From Thermoleophilia bacterium (GTDB lineage Bacteria > Actinomycetota > Thermoleophilia > Miltoncostaeales > Miltoncostaeaceae): a DNA stretch of 6,425 nt. The DNA is taken from NCBI GenBank assembly GCA_016463385.1, contig JAEMRL010000029.1, positions 1 to 6,425 on the forward strand. Reading direction: 5' to 3'. Positions 5,420-6,425 of this stretch are shown piece after piece. Every line of letters begins with the position of its first letter. The first letter of the stretch is position 1. Position numbers and translations under genes: made by a program. The notes beneath the pieces were generated by a model that made no database searches, was not told the origin of the DNA, and was given only the letters and a program-made list of their open reading frames with translations.

Positions 5420-6034
5420 GTGAGCCAGATCTCGTCCGTGACCGCGGCCACCCGGTCCGCGCTGCCCGCGCCGTGCATCAGCTGCGTGTTCTGGCAGCAC
5501 GACCGCCTGACCACCGACGAGCGCCACAAGGCCGCCTGGGCCGAGAGCTTCGGGCGCCGCCACGGCGCCTTCGGCCGCGTGCTGCGCGACGGCCCCGCGT
5601 TCCGCGGCATGGTCCAGTTCGGGCCGGCCGACGCCTTTCCGCGCGCCCTGGCGCTGCCCGCCGGGCCGCCCTCGCGCGACGCCGCCCTGATCACCTGCAC
5701 CTACCTCGAGGGCGAGGATCCCGAGGGCAGCTGCGAGCGGCTGCTGCTGGAGGCGCTCGCCGACCTGAAGTCCCGCGAGGTGGTCGCCGTGGAGGCGTTC
5801 GCGCTCGGCTACGACGACGACGTCCCGGCCGCCGACCGGTTCCTCGGCCACCACACGCTCTTCGACCGCTGCTTCCTGGAGGGACTGGGGTTCGCCGCCG
5901 TCCGCAGCAGGGGCGACGTGGCCCTGATGCGGATCGAGCTCGGCGGCCTGATCCGCGGCCCGGGCCTGGTGGCGCAGGCCGTGCGCATGGTGCGCGGCGC
6001 GGCCGAGCCGCACCTGCGCGGGGCTCCCGCCTGA
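5420..6034 (+). CDS. GNAT-like N-acetyltransferase family protein with a degenerate acyl-CoA motif
   Basis: A 204-aa protein from GTG 5420. The opening region CISCVFWQ (19-26) has a CxxC pair followed by an aromatic stretch, and KAAWAESFGRRHGAFGRVL (37-55) resembles the first helices and strand of actinobacterial GNAT proteins. GMVQFGPADAFPRA (63-76) and ALITCTYLE (89-97) are consistent with the central beta strands. The acyl-CoA pyrophosphate loop, usually Q/R-x-x-G-x-G/A, should follow near 97-108, but only GEDPEGSCERLL is present, so cofactor binding may be altered. The family transfers acyl groups from acyl-CoA to amines; no substrate can be named. An upstream GTG at 5360 would overlap the glutaredoxin-like gene and lacks a ribosome site, whereas GTG 5420 sits precisely downstream of a -10 box. 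It may be co-transcribed with the exported protein gene that overlaps its end. Confidence 0.6.
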   Translation: MSQISSVTAATRSALPAPCISCVFWQHDRLTTDERHKAAWAESFGRRHGAFGRVLRDGPAFRGMVQFGPADAFPRALALPAGPPSRDAALITCTYLEGEDPEGSCERLLLEALADLKSREVVAVEAFALGYDDDVPAADRFLGHHTLFDRCFLEGLGFAAVRSRGDVALMRIELGGLIRGPGLVAQAVRMVRGAAEPHLRGAPA

Positions 6035-6425
6035 GTCGGCTCCGGCGGGGCCGGGGCGGGGCCGCCGGTGTCGTCGTCGCGATGGCCGCGCTGGTCGCGG
6101 CATCGGCGGGCACGGCTGCGACCGACCCCGCGCTCGACGCGCTCCGCGACCGCGACGCCTACGTCAGCCCGCGCGTCGCCGGCGTCGGCGCGCTCGAGGA
6201 CGAGCGCGAGCTGGCCGCGGCCGCGGCCCGCCTGAACGACGCCCGCCGGCCGGTGAAGCTCGCCGTGGTGGCCGGCCCTGTGGGCTCCCCCTCGATGCCG
6301 GTCTACGTGCGCCGCCTGAAGGCCCAGCTCGGCTACGACGGGACCCTGGTCGTCACCACGCGCGGCCGCACGATCGCCGCCGCCGGCCCACGGGCAACGG
6401 CGGACATGACCCGGGCGCTCCGCGC
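6031..6425 (+). CDS. Exported or membrane-anchored protein of unknown function, C-terminus outside window
   Basis: About 131 codons are open to the right edge. The N-terminus reads as a signal peptide: an arginine-rich n-region (SRLRRGRGG), a hydrophobic core (GVVVAMAALVAASAG) and a likely cleavage site after AGTAA. The mature part, beginning TDPALDALRDRDAYVSP, alternates helices rich in Ala/Arg/Glu with beta strands (KLAVVAGPV, TLVVTTRG). This layout resembles small actinobacterial secreted proteins with an alpha/beta (TPM-like) domain, but I do not recognise the family with confidence. The full signal peptide needs a CTG start at 6031, which overlaps the preceding TGA stop by four bases (CTGA); the first ordinary start, ATG at 6082, would leave only about 13 residues of the hydrophobic segment. 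Coupling to the GNAT-like gene is likely either way. Confidence 0.6.
   Translation, partial: MSRLRRGRGGAAGVVVAMAALVAASAGTAATDPALDALRDRDAYVSPRVAGVGALEDERELAAAAARLNDARRPVKLAVVAGPVGSPSMPVYVRRLKAQLGYDGTLVVTTRGRTIAAAGPRATADMTRALR

Overview
This is a GC-rich window (roughly 70% G+C by eye) from a free-living bacterium. Strong third-position G/C bias, GTG/TTG starts, candidate leaderless genes and an actinobacterial-looking GNAT-like protein suggest Actinomycetota, possibly a deep lineage such as Thermoleophilia. That assignment is inference and not firm. The window is densely coding, with no RNA genes, mobile elements, CRISPR arrays or long non-coding stretches seen.

Layout: (1) Positions 1-1317, minus strand: the N-terminal 439 codons of an SLC13/DASS-type membrane permease with two internal TrkA-C (RCK_C) domains, running off the left edge. 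(2) Positions 1318-1480: a divergent intergenic region with candidate promoters in both directions and a 7-bp inverted repeat. (3) Positions 1481-5006, plus strand: a tightly packed three-gene operon (1-nt stop/start overlaps, Shine-Dalgarno at 8-nt spacing before each gene) encoding a succinate dehydrogenase/fumarate reductase: flavoprotein SdhA, iron-sulfur protein SdhB and a heterodisulfide-reductase-B-like protein with two cysteine-rich CCG domains (SdhE type). (4) Positions 5014-5049: a perfect 16-bp-stem hairpin, the likely operon terminator. (5) Positions 5071-5391: a small glutaredoxin/GST-N-like thioredoxin-fold protein. (6) Positions 5420-6034: a GNAT-like protein with a degenerate acyl-CoA loop. 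(7) Positions 6031-6425: the start of an exported protein of unknown function, cut by the right edge.

The most interesting content is the SDH operon. It is the non-classical 'type E' architecture (as in Sulfolobus, Wolinella/Campylobacter Mfr and relatives): the usual membrane anchors SdhC/SdhD are replaced by a CCG-domain protein. SdhB carries an extra cysteine (Cys209) inside the motif that normally holds the [3Fe-4S] cluster, predicting a second [4Fe-4S] cluster, and has a long C-terminal extension. Electrons would run between succinate/fumarate at the SdhA flavin, through the SdhB clusters, to the SdhE CCG clusters and then to a quinone or another partner. No transmembrane subunit is encoded next to the operon. 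The divergent permease could supply dicarboxylates, but its substrate cannot be read from the sequence.
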